Origin: Thermovibrio sp.
GTDB lineage: Bacteria > Aquificota > Aquificia > Desulfurobacteriales > Desulfurobacteriaceae
NCBI GenBank assembly: GCA_015490195.1
Contig: WFYG01000044.1
Coordinates: forward strand, 30,755-94,754
Direction of reading: 5' to 3'
Length of the DNA stretch: 64,000 nucleotides
In this document: piece after piece, positions 9,402 to 20,439 of the stretch
Layout: each line of letters opens with the position of its first letter
Position numbering within the stretch: the first letter of the stretch is position 1
Notes under the pieces: generated by a model
What the model was told of the DNA's origin: nothing
The model's database searches: none
What the model saw: the letters and a program-made list of their open reading frames with translations, nothing else
Made by a program: the position numbers and the translations under genes

Positions 9402-9559
9402 TTTTTGTTTGTTTTCTTGTCGTACCAGCAGGCCAGGATGTAGAGTATTGCTAATGCGGGAGAGAGAGCAATAACAATAAGAGCAACTATAAGCGCTATT
9501 ACTACGCTGAAGATGCACAGAGCCCAGAACCAGCCTAGTATTGTTTCAACTGTTGCCAT
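9386..9559 (-). CDS. Small hydrophobic membrane protein (57 aa), unlisted ORF
   Basis: An ORF too short for the ORF track. The ATG at 9559 (minus) follows an AGGAAG ribosome site five bases away. The protein starts MATVETILGWFWALCIF and has an almost unbroken hydrophobic stretch over residues 7-45, enough for one long or two short membrane helices, then a charged tail (DKKTNKNPKSH). The TAG stop lies inside the last, degenerate CRISPR repeat. It is divergent from flgK. I recognise no family, and function is unknown. The good ribosome site and coherent topology argue that it is real, but expression is unproven. Confidence 0.55.
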   Translation of the reverse strand: MATVETILGWFWALCIFSVVIALIVALIVIALSPALAILYILACWYDKKTNKNPKSH

Positions 9560-9610
9560 TTCACTTCCTAAATCTAATCCTGAATTTTTTAAGGGCTTTC
9601 TACCTGAGAC

Positions 9611-9637
9611 TCAAATTGTTGGAGGAGTTTGCGATAA
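9611..9637 (+). promoter_or_regulatory. Sigma28-like (FliA) promoter of flgKL
   Basis: TCAAATTG, 11 bases, TGCGATAA fits the flagellar sigma28 pattern TAAAGTTT-N11-GCCGATAA at 11 of 16 positions and ends 30 bases before the flgK ATG. The motA promoter in this window has the same geometry and a better match. Confidence 0.5.
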
Positions 9638-9667
9638 TAGAATCAGATACCCTGTTCTGGAGGGAGT

Positions 9668-11017
9668 ATGTCTCTTTTTGGAGCTCTCACGGCTGCAAGT
9701 CAGGCTCTTCTCTCTCAAAAGATTGGTATAACAACAACAAATAGAAATCTGAGTAATGTCTATACAGACGGCTACTCCCGGGAAGCTCCGGTATTTGCTG
9801 ACGTTCCGGGAATGGGAGTTCAGGTTGAGACGGTAAAGAGGATTTTCAGCAGAGCCTACTTTAAACGTCTTGTAGATGAAAACGGGGAGTATTCCCAGTT
9901 TTCTGCCTATAAGAACGTTCTCTCTCAGGTAGAGAGCCTTTTTAACGAGCCTATGGGAAGCGGTCTTTCCGATGCTATTAACCAGTTTTTCAACTCGCTT
10001 AACGACATAGCCGTTAAACCAGATGACTTAGCTGCCAGAGAGAACTTTCTGGCTGTTGCTAAAACCCTCGTTGGAAGGATCAGGGATACTTACTCTTCCC
10101 TTGAAGAGATTGAAACCACTTCTGTTTCTCACCTAAAAGACGTTGTTTCAGAAGTTAACAGGCTTACAGAGAAGCTTGCAGAAATAAATAAGAACATGCT
10201 CCTGTATAAAGACTCCTCCGAGCGTTATAACCAGTACCTTGATGAGAGGGATAGGACGCTAAAAGAGCTCAGTTCACTGGTTGACGTTAAGGTGGTTTAC
10301 CTTCCGGATGAACGGGTCAGGGTTTTTACTGCTAAAGGTTTCCCCCTGGTTTCTGAAGAGAGGAGTTTTGACCTCTCTGTTGAGGAGTCGGCAGCCGGCG
10401 TTACAGTTCTTGCAGACGGTGTAGACGTAACGGGTGATTTTGCTAAAGGGGAGGTGGGGGGAACCATTGCGGGCATAAAGGCCATTGAGGAATTTAAGCA
10501 GAAGTTGAATAACCTGGTTTCAACCTTTGCAGAGAAGGTTAACCAGCAGCACGAGGCAGGTTACGACCTTTACGGTGATACGGGGGTTGCTCTCTTCTCT
10601 TCCGACAACGGCCAGCCGATAGACGCTTCAAATATAACTCTTGCTTTTGATGATCCTAAGAAGGTTGCAGCAGCCTCTGATCCCAACTATCTGGCTTCTG
10701 ACAACACAAACGTTAAAAACCTTATCGGTCTTGGAGATGAGAAGTTCAACGAGCTTTCAGACCTGAGTTTTGCGGAGTATTATGGAACTAAAATAGCCTC
10801 CTCTATCGGTTCTGAGGTTAAATCGGTAGATGACCTTTTAAAGGCCTCTCAGTTCAGGCTTGATGCTATTGAGGAAAAGGTTAAGGAGCTCTCAGGTGTT
10901 AACGTGGACGAGGAGCTTGTAAACTTAACGAGGTATCAGAGAGCTTATAAGGCTGCAGCAAGGGTCGTTACCGTAACTGACGAGCTTCTTCAAACCGTTT
11001 TAGGTATGGTGGGGTAG
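9668..11017 (+). CDS. flgK: Flagellar hook-associated protein 1, FlgK
   Basis: First junction protein between hook and filament, secreted through the flagellar export system. The N-terminal flagellar rod motif is clear (LFGALTAASQALLSQ, then NLSNVYTDGYSRE), as is the C-terminal partner helix (LVNLTRYQRAYKAAARV...LLQTVLGM). These pair as a coiled coil in the assembled structure. Length of 449 aa is at the short end of the family, so the variable outer domains are small. The start has a GGAGGGA ribosome site. flgL follows after three bases. Confidence 0.95.
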   Translation: MSLFGALTAASQALLSQKIGITTTNRNLSNVYTDGYSREAPVFADVPGMGVQVETVKRIFSRAYFKRLVDENGEYSQFSAYKNVLSQVESLFNEPMGSGLSDAINQFFNSLNDIAVKPDDLAARENFLAVAKTLVGRIRDTYSSLEEIETTSVSHLKDVVSEVNRLTEKLAEINKNMLLYKDSSERYNQYLDERDRTLKELSSLVDVKVVYLPDERVRVFTAKGFPLVSEERSFDLSVEESAAGVTVLADGVDVTGDFAKGEVGGTIAGIKAIEEFKQKLNNLVSTFAEKVNQQHEAGYDLYGDTGVALFSSDNGQPIDASNITLAFDDPKKVAAASDPNYLASDNTNVKNLIGLGDEKFNELSDLSFAEYYGTKIASSIGSEVKSVDDLLKASQFRLDAIEEKVKELSGVNVDEELVNLTRYQRAYKAAARVVTVTDELLQTVLGMVG

Positions 11018-11020
11018 GTT

Positions 11021-11965
11021 ATGAGTATGAGGGTAACAGACGGAATGATATACGACATACTCCTCAGGTACGACAGGCTTAGAGAGGAGCAGCTGAAGAG
11101 GAGTACGGAGGAGCTCTCCTCAGGAAAGGCTATTCTCAAACCCTCAGACAACCCTGTTGACTTTGCAAGAGCTCTAAGGCTTCAGCGTTTTGTTGACCAT
11201 ATTGAGAGATTCAACAGAAACATTGACCTTACGGACAACACACTAAAAACTGCCGAAACGGCCATGACTTCTGCTATTAACATCCTTCAGGAGGCGAGGG
11301 TTAAGATAGTTCAGGTTCTGAACACGGGAGCTCTCAACGGAGAGGACGCAAAAGTTCTGGCTGACTACTTTAGAAATGTTGCCGCCTACGTTGTTAACAT
11401 GGCAAACACGAAGATAGGAGATTCTTACCTGTTTGGAGGGGTTAAGACCCAAAGTGCTCCCTTTTCTTCAGACGGAACTTACAACGGGGAGACTCAGGAA
11501 ACGACTGTTCCAGTTGCCGGCGGAGTAGAGATTAACACCACCTTTAACGGCTCAGACTACTTTGGAGTCAACGGAGTAACCAACAGAATAACGGTTGTTG
11601 AGGTTCTCAACAGGATTGCAGACCTTATTGAGACTGGAGACTTAAACGCTCTGAATACTGAAACCGTTCAGGTTGACCTGGGAGATGGCGTTGAGAATCT
11701 GAAACTTCTTGATGCCTTTGACAAAGGTCTATCACAGATAGAAACCTACCGTTCAGTGCTGGGAACCCAGCAGAGGGTTGTTGAGGATATAAAAAACCAG
11801 AATGATGCTGTTGCTGTTCACTTTAAAGAGTTAAAATCAAAGATAGAGGATGCAGATTACACGGGGGTAATTGCCGATTATGAGAAGGCAAAAACGGCCT
11901 ATCAGGCATTACTGGCTGCAATTACTCAGACTCAGAACCTTTCTCTCCTTAACTACTTTAAGTAG
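11021..11965 (+). CDS. flgL: Flagellar hook-associated protein 3, FlgL
   Basis: Second hook-filament junction protein. The flagellin-like N-terminus (RVTDGMIYDILLRYDRLREEQLKRSTEELSSGK, then PSDNPVDFARALRLQ) and the C-terminal helix (YEKAKTAYQALLAAITQTQNLSLLNY) are diagnostic. 314 aa is the usual size. It follows flgK closely and is presumably cotranscribed from the sigma28-like promoter. Confidence 0.93.
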   Translation: MSMRVTDGMIYDILLRYDRLREEQLKRSTEELSSGKAILKPSDNPVDFARALRLQRFVDHIERFNRNIDLTDNTLKTAETAMTSAINILQEARVKIVQVLNTGALNGEDAKVLADYFRNVAAYVVNMANTKIGDSYLFGGVKTQSAPFSSDGTYNGETQETTVPVAGGVEINTTFNGSDYFGVNGVTNRITVVEVLNRIADLIETGDLNALNTETVQVDLGDGVENLKLLDAFDKGLSQIETYRSVLGTQQRVVEDIKNQNDAVAVHFKELKSKIEDADYTGVIADYEKAKTAYQALLAAITQTQNLSLLNYFK

Positions 11966-11972
11966 GAGTTAA

Positions 11973-12758
11973 ATGCACCTTTTCAGCTGTTACGTTGATG
12001 TTGAGCGGTTTTTAGGAGAGCCTGTTAAAGAGCTGGTTCACTTCCTTATCTGTCTTCGTAGAAAAGAGCGGTTTCCCGTTATTACCCATATAGCGCGTTT
12101 TTTTCAGTACGTTGACCATGTTAATCAGTTTCACCGGTTTAAAAAAGAGAAGAAAGAGGAGTTTTTGGGCGCTCTTCCCATATCCGTTGCCGAAAAGAGA
12201 ATCCTCTGGAATCTGATAGAGAACTTTTTCCTTAAACACGCCGAGAACTCCTCAGGTAGACCTATACCGCAGGACGACGTTGTCTCTCTGAGGAAGGGAA
12301 GGCTTTTTGAAGAGCTGGTTTTTCACCTGGGGCCTGTTGAGAAAGGAAGGGTGGAGCTCCTCTCAATGCACTGTCAACCTATGGTAAACAGGGAAAGGTT
12401 GAGGATTTTCTGCGGGAAGAGGGAGCTCTCCGGGAAGAATGTTGACGTTGCCTTCTGGGGGAAACACTACGTTGAGGCCTACGAGTGTAAGGGAAACGTT
12501 GAGTTCTTTATGAGGCTGGCATTCCACGGCGGCGAAAAGGCGAGGAAAGTGAGGGAGAAGATACTCTACCTGAACCAGCTGGCCTACCAGCTTAGGAGAT
12601 ACTTTGAAACGAAAATTTACCTTGCAAGCTTTGCCCCCAACATAGACCTTGACTGGTGCAGGAAGACTGCCCTTGAGTGGGTGAGGGAGTGCGGAGCTCC
12701 CAAACTTGACTTTGAAATCATAACCGTTAACGAGTTTTTAAAAGAGATAACAGCGTAA
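11973..12758 (+). CDS. Putative PD-(D/E)XK nuclease-like protein
   Basis: I do not recognise a named family. The second half contains VDVAFWGKHYVEAYECKG, with Asp followed about 12 residues later by E-C-K, the D...ExK core of PD-(D/E)XK phosphodiesterases. A preceding helix GRLFEELVFHL has the usual glutamate, and a downstream amphipathic helix has a Q (YLNQLAYQLRRY) where the family often has one. The N-terminal 100 residues are helical and basic. It sits eight bases after flgL in the same orientation, so it probably shares that transcript, but nothing ties it to motility. Nuclease activity is inference from the motif. Confidence 0.5.
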   Translation: MHLFSCYVDVERFLGEPVKELVHFLICLRRKERFPVITHIARFFQYVDHVNQFHRFKKEKKEEFLGALPISVAEKRILWNLIENFFLKHAENSSGRPIPQDDVVSLRKGRLFEELVFHLGPVEKGRVELLSMHCQPMVNRERLRIFCGKRELSGKNVDVAFWGKHYVEAYECKGNVEFFMRLAFHGGEKARKVREKILYLNQLAYQLRRYFETKIYLASFAPNIDLDWCRKTALEWVRECGAPKLDFEIITVNEFLKEITA

Positions 12759-12827
12759 GTTTTAAACTCCTTAAAGAAAAAAAACTCCTCAATGTTAAAA
12801 TTACCAGAAAATTACAGGGAAGGAAGA

Positions 12828-13436
12828 GTGAAAAGGCTTTTATTTTCCGCTTTAACTGTTTCTCTTCTCTTTTCCGGGTTCCCTTCAGTTTTACCTGTTA
12901 GAGCTTATGCTCAACATCTGAAAGTTCCTATTCCTAAACCTTTTGGCCTTGAGGTTGGAAAGACTACAGAGGAAGAGTTTAAAAAGTTTATTGCCAGGAA
13001 AGGCTGGGATGTGGTTGCTTCTGGCTATAGAATCATCAGGGACAATATAACCAATCCCAACATTACCGGTTACAAAGTTAAGGGATTACCCTTAGAGAAG
13101 CTTGATAGCGCCTATTTCTGGTTTTACAAAGGAAAGTTAATGAAAATAGACTATAGACTTTCAGAGGATATGGCAAAGAGCACCTTTAAAACTTACTACG
13201 ACCTGTTGGTTAAGAAGTATGGTTCTCCAGTCAGGTATCGGCCACCAAACCTTCAGGACGGAGAGGCTGTCTGGAACATTAGAGGAGTAAAAATCCTTCT
13301 CTACGTTCCCTGGGTCAGCTCTACAACCTACCTTCAGTACATAGATCCTGAGCTTAACAGAAAGGCAGACATTTCAGACAGGGAGGTTTACAGGAAAATA
13401 ACAGCCCGGAAAGCAAAGAACAATCAGGGAATTTAA
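12828..13436 (+). CDS. Exported protein of unknown function
   Basis: The ORF track starts at 12792 with no ribosome site. GTG 12828 has AGGGAAGGAA upstream and puts a clean signal peptide at the N-terminus (basic KR, hydrophobic LLFSALTVSLLFSG, cleavage near AYA-Q), so I prefer it. The mature part of about 175 residues is mixed alpha/beta, with repeated aromatic positions (YFWFYKGKLMKIDYRL) and a probable periplasmic location. No family recognised. Its stop overlaps the convergent cmk stop by four bases. Confidence 0.7.
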   Translation: MKRLLFSALTVSLLFSGFPSVLPVRAYAQHLKVPIPKPFGLEVGKTTEEEFKKFIARKGWDVVASGYRIIRDNITNPNITGYKVKGLPLEKLDSAYFWFYKGKLMKIDYRLSEDMAKSTFKTYYDLLVKKYGSPVRYRPPNLQDGEAVWNIRGVKILLYVPWVSSTTYLQYIDPELNRKADISDREVYRKITARKAKNNQGI

Positions 13437-14089
13437 GGGTCTATCAGCTTTTCAACTTCAGAGAGGACCTCCTCAAGGGATTTGCCAGTTGTGTCAATTA
13501 TAGTGGCTCCATCTGGAACTCTGAGGGGGGCGAAGGGTCTGTTCTCGTCCTGTCTGTCCCTCTCTATAACCTCTTTTAGAACTTGTTCGTAGCTTACGTT
13601 AAAACCTTTCTTTTTCAGCTCCTCGTACCGTCTCCTTGCTCTCTCTTCAGGGCTTGCTGTCAGGTAGATTTTCAGCTCTGCGTTGGGGAAGATGTAGGTT
13701 CCTGCGTCTCTGCCGTCTATTACTATCTTTTTCCCTTCCGCCATATGTCTTAGGAGTTTTACAACTATCTCCCTTACTTCTGGAAACTGGGCAACCTGAG
13801 AGGCTAAAAGGCCGCCTTCTGGAGTTCTTATCTTTTCGGTTACGTCTTTCCCGTTTAACAGGACTCTGCCGTCTGGCAGGAGCTCAATTTTCAGGCTTTC
13901 CGCAACTTTTAAAACGGCCTCTCTATCCTTCAGGTCAACTCCTGATAGCTTACAGCCGTAGCCGATTGCTCTGTAGAGAGCTCCCGAGTCTAAGTGGACG
14001 TATCCAAACCGTTTTGCTATCTCCTTTGCCAGGGTGCTCTTTCCAGCTCCTGCAGGTCCGTCTATCGTGATTATTCTGGGGTTTATCAA
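13433..14089 (-). CDS. cmk: Cytidylate kinase
   Basis: Phosphorylates CMP and dCMP. The P-loop IDGPAGAGKSTLAKEIA, HLDSGALYRAIG, IDGRDAGTYIFPNA and the lid-region repeats RRYEELKKKG/RDRQDENRPFAPLRVP match bacterial Cmk throughout; 218 aa is normal. The apparent start is TTG (MINPR...) overlapping the pncB stop. It is the last gene of the five-gene minus-strand operon. Confidence 0.95.
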   Translation of the reverse strand: MINPRIITIDGPAGAGKSTLAKEIAKRFGYVHLDSGALYRAIGYGCKLSGVDLKDREAVLKVAESLKIELLPDGRVLLNGKDVTEKIRTPEGGLLASQVAQFPEVREIVVKLLRHMAEGKKIVIDGRDAGTYIFPNAELKIYLTASPEERARRRYEELKKKGFNVSYEQVLKEVIERDRQDENRPFAPLRVPDGATIIDTTGKSLEEVLSEVEKLIDP

Positions 14090-15398
14090 CGCTCCCTCTC
14101 TATCTCTGAAAGTGTTTTCCGGTAGAGTTCTTTCAGTTTCTCGCTGATTTTGACGGGATATTCTATCTTCCTATCTATTCTTTTTATTTCATCCGGCAGC
14201 TTTGAGAACCTGTCAAGGAAATACTCTCTTGCCTCTTTCAGCGTTGGAAGTTCTTTTATCGTTTTGCCGTTTTCCATTACTTTCTCAAGAAGCGGTTCTC
14301 CGGGGAGCTCCTCTCCAAAAACTCCAACAACGTCGCAGTCTTCGTTTCTGAAAACCTGCTTCTTTCCCGGGTACATCTTCTTCCCTGAGCTTGTCTTCAT
14401 TACAGGTTTCCCGTTGAACTCAACAAGTTTGTAAACAAAGTCTATGTAGGGAGAATCTGCAGATGTTCCAAGCTTTGTTCCAACTCCAAAGGCGTCAACG
14501 GGAGCTCCTCTTTCTAAAATCTCCTTTATTCTGTACTCGTCCAAACCGCCGCTGACTATGATTTTCGTCTCTTTGAATTCTGCTTCGTCTAACAGTTTTC
14601 TGGCGATTTTAGAGAGCTCCACAACGTCTCCGCTGTCAAGCCTTATCCCTTTAAGGGGAACTCCCATCTCTTTTGCAACTCTTATCGCCCTTTTAATTCC
14701 TTCAATGGTATCGTAGGTGTCAACAAGCAGAATACCGTTGTTGGGGAACGCCTCAAGGTAGGCTCTGAAGGCCTCTTCTTCACTCTCAAATGCCATTATG
14801 AAGGAATGGGCAACTGTTCCGACTACCGGAATTCCGTAAACCTTCCCTGCCAGAACGTTTGACGTTGCGTCAAAGCCGGCCAGATAGGAACTCCTTGCAA
14901 CCTTCATTCCGGCATCAAACCCGTGGGTTCTTCTGAGTGAAAAGTCTGCGAGCTTTTTCCCTTCGGCAACGGAGAAGACCCTTGCTGCTTTTGTGGCTAT
15001 GAGGGACGAGATGAGAACCTGGTTCATAATGGCCGTCTCAAAGAGCTGGGCTTCGTAAATGGGAGCTTCAACCCTTAAAACAGGCTCGTTCTGGAAGAAT
15101 ATCTCCCCCTCTCTTACTGCATAAAGATTTCCTGTAAACCTGAAACTTTTGAGAAAGTCTAAAAAGTCATCTGAAAAGAGCTTTAAAGAGTGGAGGTAGT
15201 CAATGTCGCTTTCAGAGAGCCTGTAGTCCTGGAGGAGCTCCACAACGTCGTTTAAACCAGCAAACACTAAGTAATTCCTGTTTTTAGGAAGCTCTCTCAC
15301 AAAGAGCTCAAATGAAGCCCACTCCGTCTTCCCGGCCTTCAGGTAGGCGTTCATCATCGTTAACTCGTAAAGATCCGTAAAGAGTGGTGAGGTCCTCA

Positions 15399-15399
<1 letters not shown>
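14086..15399 (-). CDS. pncB: Nicotinate phosphoribosyltransferase
   Basis: Converts nicotinate and PRPP to nicotinate mononucleotide in NAD salvage. The N-terminal LFTDLYELTMMNAYLKAG and the core HGFDAGMKVARSSYLAGFDATSN and KGIRLDSGDVVELSK blocks are characteristic. ATG 15399 overlaps the nth TGA (TGATG), so it is favoured over GTG 15402. Length of about 437 aa is typical. Confidence 0.93.
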
Positions 15400-17579
<2,180 letters not shown>

Positions 17580-17639
17580 TATTTCCTCCTCTAAAATCAT
17601 TATAGAATTAAAACTAAGAACCCTCTTTTTGAGGTTGTT

Positions 17640-18299
17640 ATGGATGAAAAAGAGCTTTTATCAAAGATAGACTATTCTGTCCTTAAGGCTACAACTACAG
17701 AGGAGGACGTTTTTAGGGCGGCTGAGAGGACAAAAGAGTTAGGTTTTGCTACGGTTTGTGTCTTTCCAAAACACGTTAAGATTGCAAGAGTCGTCCTTCC
17801 CGGAGAAAGGGTCTGTTCTGTTGTGGCCTTCCCTCTCTCTTCTGTTCCATCTCAGCTGAAACTGGCTGAAGCTCTCTTTGCCGCCGAGGAGGGAGCAGGG
17901 GAGCTTGACGTTGTTGTTGACATTGGAGCCGTTAAAGAGGGAAACTGGAAGAGGGTTGAAGAGGAACTTGTGGAGCTAAGAAACAACCTTTCAGACAGAA
18001 TTTTGAAGCTGATAATGGAGTGTTGTTACCTTACTGAGGAGGAAAAGGTAACTCTGTGCCGCTTGGCAGTTGAAACCGGCTGGGACTACGTTAAAACCTC
18101 TACAGGTTACGGGACTTACGGCGCCACCGTTGGAGATGTTGAGCTTCTCCTGAGGTGTTCTGAAGGTAGAGTGAAGGTTAAGGCTGCAGGAGGAATAAAG
18201 AGTTTAGACCTTGCCAGACAGTTCCTTGAAGCGGGAGCAGACAGGATTGGAACGAGCTCGGCGGTTGAGATTGCAAAAGAGCTGCTGCACCGTTGGTAA
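17640..18299 (+). CDS. deoC: Deoxyribose-phosphate aldolase
   Basis: Cleaves 2-deoxyribose-5-phosphate to glyceraldehyde-3-phosphate and acetaldehyde. The Schiff-base lysine motif WDYVKTSTGYGTYGAT and the VKAAGGIKS and GADRIGTSSA phosphate-site motifs are intact; 219 aa is standard. It is divergent from rluB. Its end overlaps the start of ribF. Confidence 0.95.
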   Translation: MDEKELLSKIDYSVLKATTTEEDVFRAAERTKELGFATVCVFPKHVKIARVVLPGERVCSVVAFPLSSVPSQLKLAEALFAAEEGAGELDVVVDIGAVKEGNWKRVEEELVELRNNLSDRILKLIMECCYLTEEEKVTLCRLAVETGWDYVKTSTGYGTYGATVGDVELLLRCSEGRVKVKAAGGIKSLDLARQFLEAGADRIGTSSAVEIAKELLHRW

Positions 18300-19122
18300 G
18301 TTTGAGGCCTTCCACAGAGGTCACAGGAAGCTGATTGAGAAGGCTAAAGAGCTGTGTGGTACCGTTAGGGTAATATCAATAAGGGGAAAGGGAGAGGAGC
18401 TCTTCACAGACGAAGAGAGAAAGGAGATTGCAGAAAAGCTAGGGGTAGAGCTCCTTAATATTCCCTTTTCTGAAGTAAAGAACCTCTCTTCCCGTGAGTT
18501 CTTTGAGAGGTTGAAAAATTGGGGGTGTGGCGTTCTGGTTGTTGGAGAGGATTGGCGATTTGGAAGGGGCAGAGAGGGAAATATAGAAACTGCCAAAACT
18601 TTGGGAGAGGAGTTTGGAATAGAGGTTGTTACGGTTCCCCCTGAAACTGAAAACGGAGAAAAGATAGGGACAAGTAGAGTGAGGGAGCTCCTCTCCCAGG
18701 GAAAAGTAGCGGAGGCTAACAGGCTTTTAGGTTTTCCCTACTTTGCGACGGGAGTGGTTGTAAGAGGTAGCTCAAAGGGTAGAGAAATCGGCTTCCCTAC
18801 GGTAAACGTAAAACCTTTTAAGGAGTTCCCTCTACCTTTTGGAGTTTACGCTGTAAATCTGGTAGTTGATGTGGAAAACTACAGGGGAGTTGCCAACTAC
18901 GGGAGAGCTCCCACTCTAAAAAACACAGAGCCGCTGATTGAAGTCTACGTTCCAGGAAAGGAACTCCCGCCTCTCTACGGAAAAACCGTTAAAGTAGAAT
19001 TCCTCAGTTTTCTAAGGCCTGAAAAGCGTTTTAAATCGGTTGAAGAGTTAGTAAACCAGATTAAATTAGATTTAGAAAATCTAAAAGAATTTTGGAGGTT
19101 AAACTGTGGAGCAGGAAAGTAA
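18265..19122 (+). CDS. ribF: Bifunctional riboflavin kinase/FAD synthetase
   Basis: Makes FMN and FAD from riboflavin. The N-terminal nucleotidyltransferase motif TVGKFEAFHRGHRKLI and the GTSRVRELL block are followed by the flavokinase domain (GSSKGREIGFPTVNV, FGVYAV, GVANYGRAPT). The ORF track begins at TTG 18211, deep in deoC. Alignment with family N-termini suggests TTG 18265 or 18271, giving about 283-285 aa; either way the start overlaps deoC, and the initiation site is uncertain. Confidence 0.88.
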   Translation: MRLQKSCCTVGKFEAFHRGHRKLIEKAKELCGTVRVISIRGKGEELFTDEERKEIAEKLGVELLNIPFSEVKNLSSREFFERLKNWGCGVLVVGEDWRFGRGREGNIETAKTLGEEFGIEVVTVPPETENGEKIGTSRVRELLSQGKVAEANRLLGFPYFATGVVVRGSSKGREIGFPTVNVKPFKEFPLPFGVYAVNLVVDVENYRGVANYGRAPTLKNTEPLIEVYVPGKELPPLYGKTVKVEFLSFLRPEKRFKSVEELVNQIKLDLENLKEFWRLNCGAGK

Positions 19123-20026
19123 GGGATTTAAGTCCGGTTATGTTGCAATTCTTGGAAGGCCAAACGTCGGTAAGTCAACGCTTTTAAACAGCCTTCTAGG
19201 AACAAAGGTTGCAATAGTTACAGACAAACCCCAAACGACTCGCCATAGAATCGTTGGTGTTAAACACATGGAGGGAGCTCAGATAGTTTTCCTTGACACT
19301 CCGGGAATTCACAAGGAGAAGTTTGAGCTGAACAGGTACATGAACGAGATAGCCTTTAGCGTTATTCCCGACGCAGACATAATCCTCTTCCTCATAGATG
19401 CAAGGGCAGGCCTTACAGAGGCCGATAGGAAGATACTCCAGAAAATAGGAGAGGAGAAGAGGAAAGACACGAAGGTTATTGTCGTAATAAACAAGATAGA
19501 CGGAGTTCAGAAAGAGGAGCTCCTCCCCCTTATAGAGGAGATAAGCAAAGAGTTCCCATTTGTTGACGAGATCGTTCCCATTTCTGCTACGAGGGGAACA
19601 AACCTTGACAGGCTCTTGGAACTCCTCGTTAAGTACCTTCCAGAAGGTCCCAAGTACTATGAAGACCACATGGTTACAGACCAGCCTCTAGACCAGTTCA
19701 TAGCCGAGATAATAAGAGAGAAGATAATGCTCTTAACCAGAGACGAAGTTCCACACGCTACAACCGTTCAGGTTGTCAACATACAGCCTGGAGACAAAAA
19801 CCCTGACATGCTGGTAATAGATGCCGACATAATCGTTGAGAAAGAGTCTCAAAAACCGATAATCATCGGTAAAGGCGGGCAAAAACTGAAAAAAATAGGC
19901 CAGCTTGCAAGGGAAGAGCTTGAGCAGCTCCTTGGAAAAAGGGTTTACCTGAGACTGTGGGTTAAGGTAAAGGAGGACTGGAGGAGCAGACCTGAACAGC
20001 TTAGAGGCCTCGGCTATTCTTACTAA
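19106..20026 (+). CDS. era: GTPase Era
   Basis: Ribosome-assembly GTPase that binds the 3' end of 16S rRNA. G1 GRPNVGKST, the switch region DKPQTTRHRI, G3 DTPG, G4 NKID and the C-terminal KH domain (IIGKGGQKLKKIG) are all present; 306 aa is usual. It starts at GTG inside the ribF end, so it is translationally coupled. Confidence 0.96.
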   Translation: MEQESKGFKSGYVAILGRPNVGKSTLLNSLLGTKVAIVTDKPQTTRHRIVGVKHMEGAQIVFLDTPGIHKEKFELNRYMNEIAFSVIPDADIILFLIDARAGLTEADRKILQKIGEEKRKDTKVIVVINKIDGVQKEELLPLIEEISKEFPFVDEIVPISATRGTNLDRLLELLVKYLPEGPKYYEDHMVTDQPLDQFIAEIIREKIMLLTRDEVPHATTVQVVNIQPGDKNPDMLVIDADIIVEKESQKPIIIGKGGQKLKKIGQLAREELEQLLGKRVYLRLWVKVKEDWRSRPEQLRGLGYSY

Positions 20027-20040
20027 TAGGGAGGAGGGAA

Positions 20041-20439
20041 TTGAACAGGAGGCTTAAAGCGTTTCTGATATACGCCTACGTATTTATCTTTCTCTACATG
20101 TTGAACAGCCTTATAACCTGGTTTTTTATGCTGAAACACCTCTCTCCGTGGCTTGGAACAGCTATAGAAGCTTTGATAATGGTTTTCGGTCTGTTCCTTG
20201 CCTTCAAGAAACTGATGGAGCGTTACTACGGCGTTGAAGATGGTAAACAGATTACTTTAGCCTGGCTCTTTCACTTTGTCCCCTTTATCGTTCTCTCCTT
20301 TGTCCTATTTCTCCTCCTTATAAAGGCAATACCTAACCCTTCACTTGCCGTTTTTATTTACCTTAACGCCGACATTGTTGTTCTCTACTTTACTTTTAAC
20401 TTTGCAGTTAAAAAGTTTATAGAGGAAAAAGTTGGCTAA
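20041..20439 (+). CDS. Four-helix membrane protein, tandem copy 1
   Basis: Small integral membrane protein with about four hydrophobic helices and no recognised family. TTG start behind GGAGGAGGGAA. Its layout and the motif ITLAW-x-x-x-F after helix 2 parallel the next gene (LTAAWALQF), so the two look like an ancient tandem duplication. Gene overlap with copy 2 is eight bases. Function unknown. Confidence 0.7.
   Translation: MNRRLKAFLIYAYVFIFLYMLNSLITWFFMLKHLSPWLGTAIEALIMVFGLFLAFKKLMERYYGVEDGKQITLAWLFHFVPFIVLSFVLFLLLIKAIPNPSLAVFIYLNADIVVLYFTFNFAVKKFIEEKVG

Noticed and set aside
9616-9633. Sigma54-type promoter before flgK
   Set aside because: GG and GC elements are separated by 8 rather than 10 bases; the sigma28 reading fits better.
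9513-9744. Two plus-strand ORFs before flgK
   Set aside because: They overlap the flgK start and the better-supported 57-aa minus-strand ORF, and lack ribosome sites.
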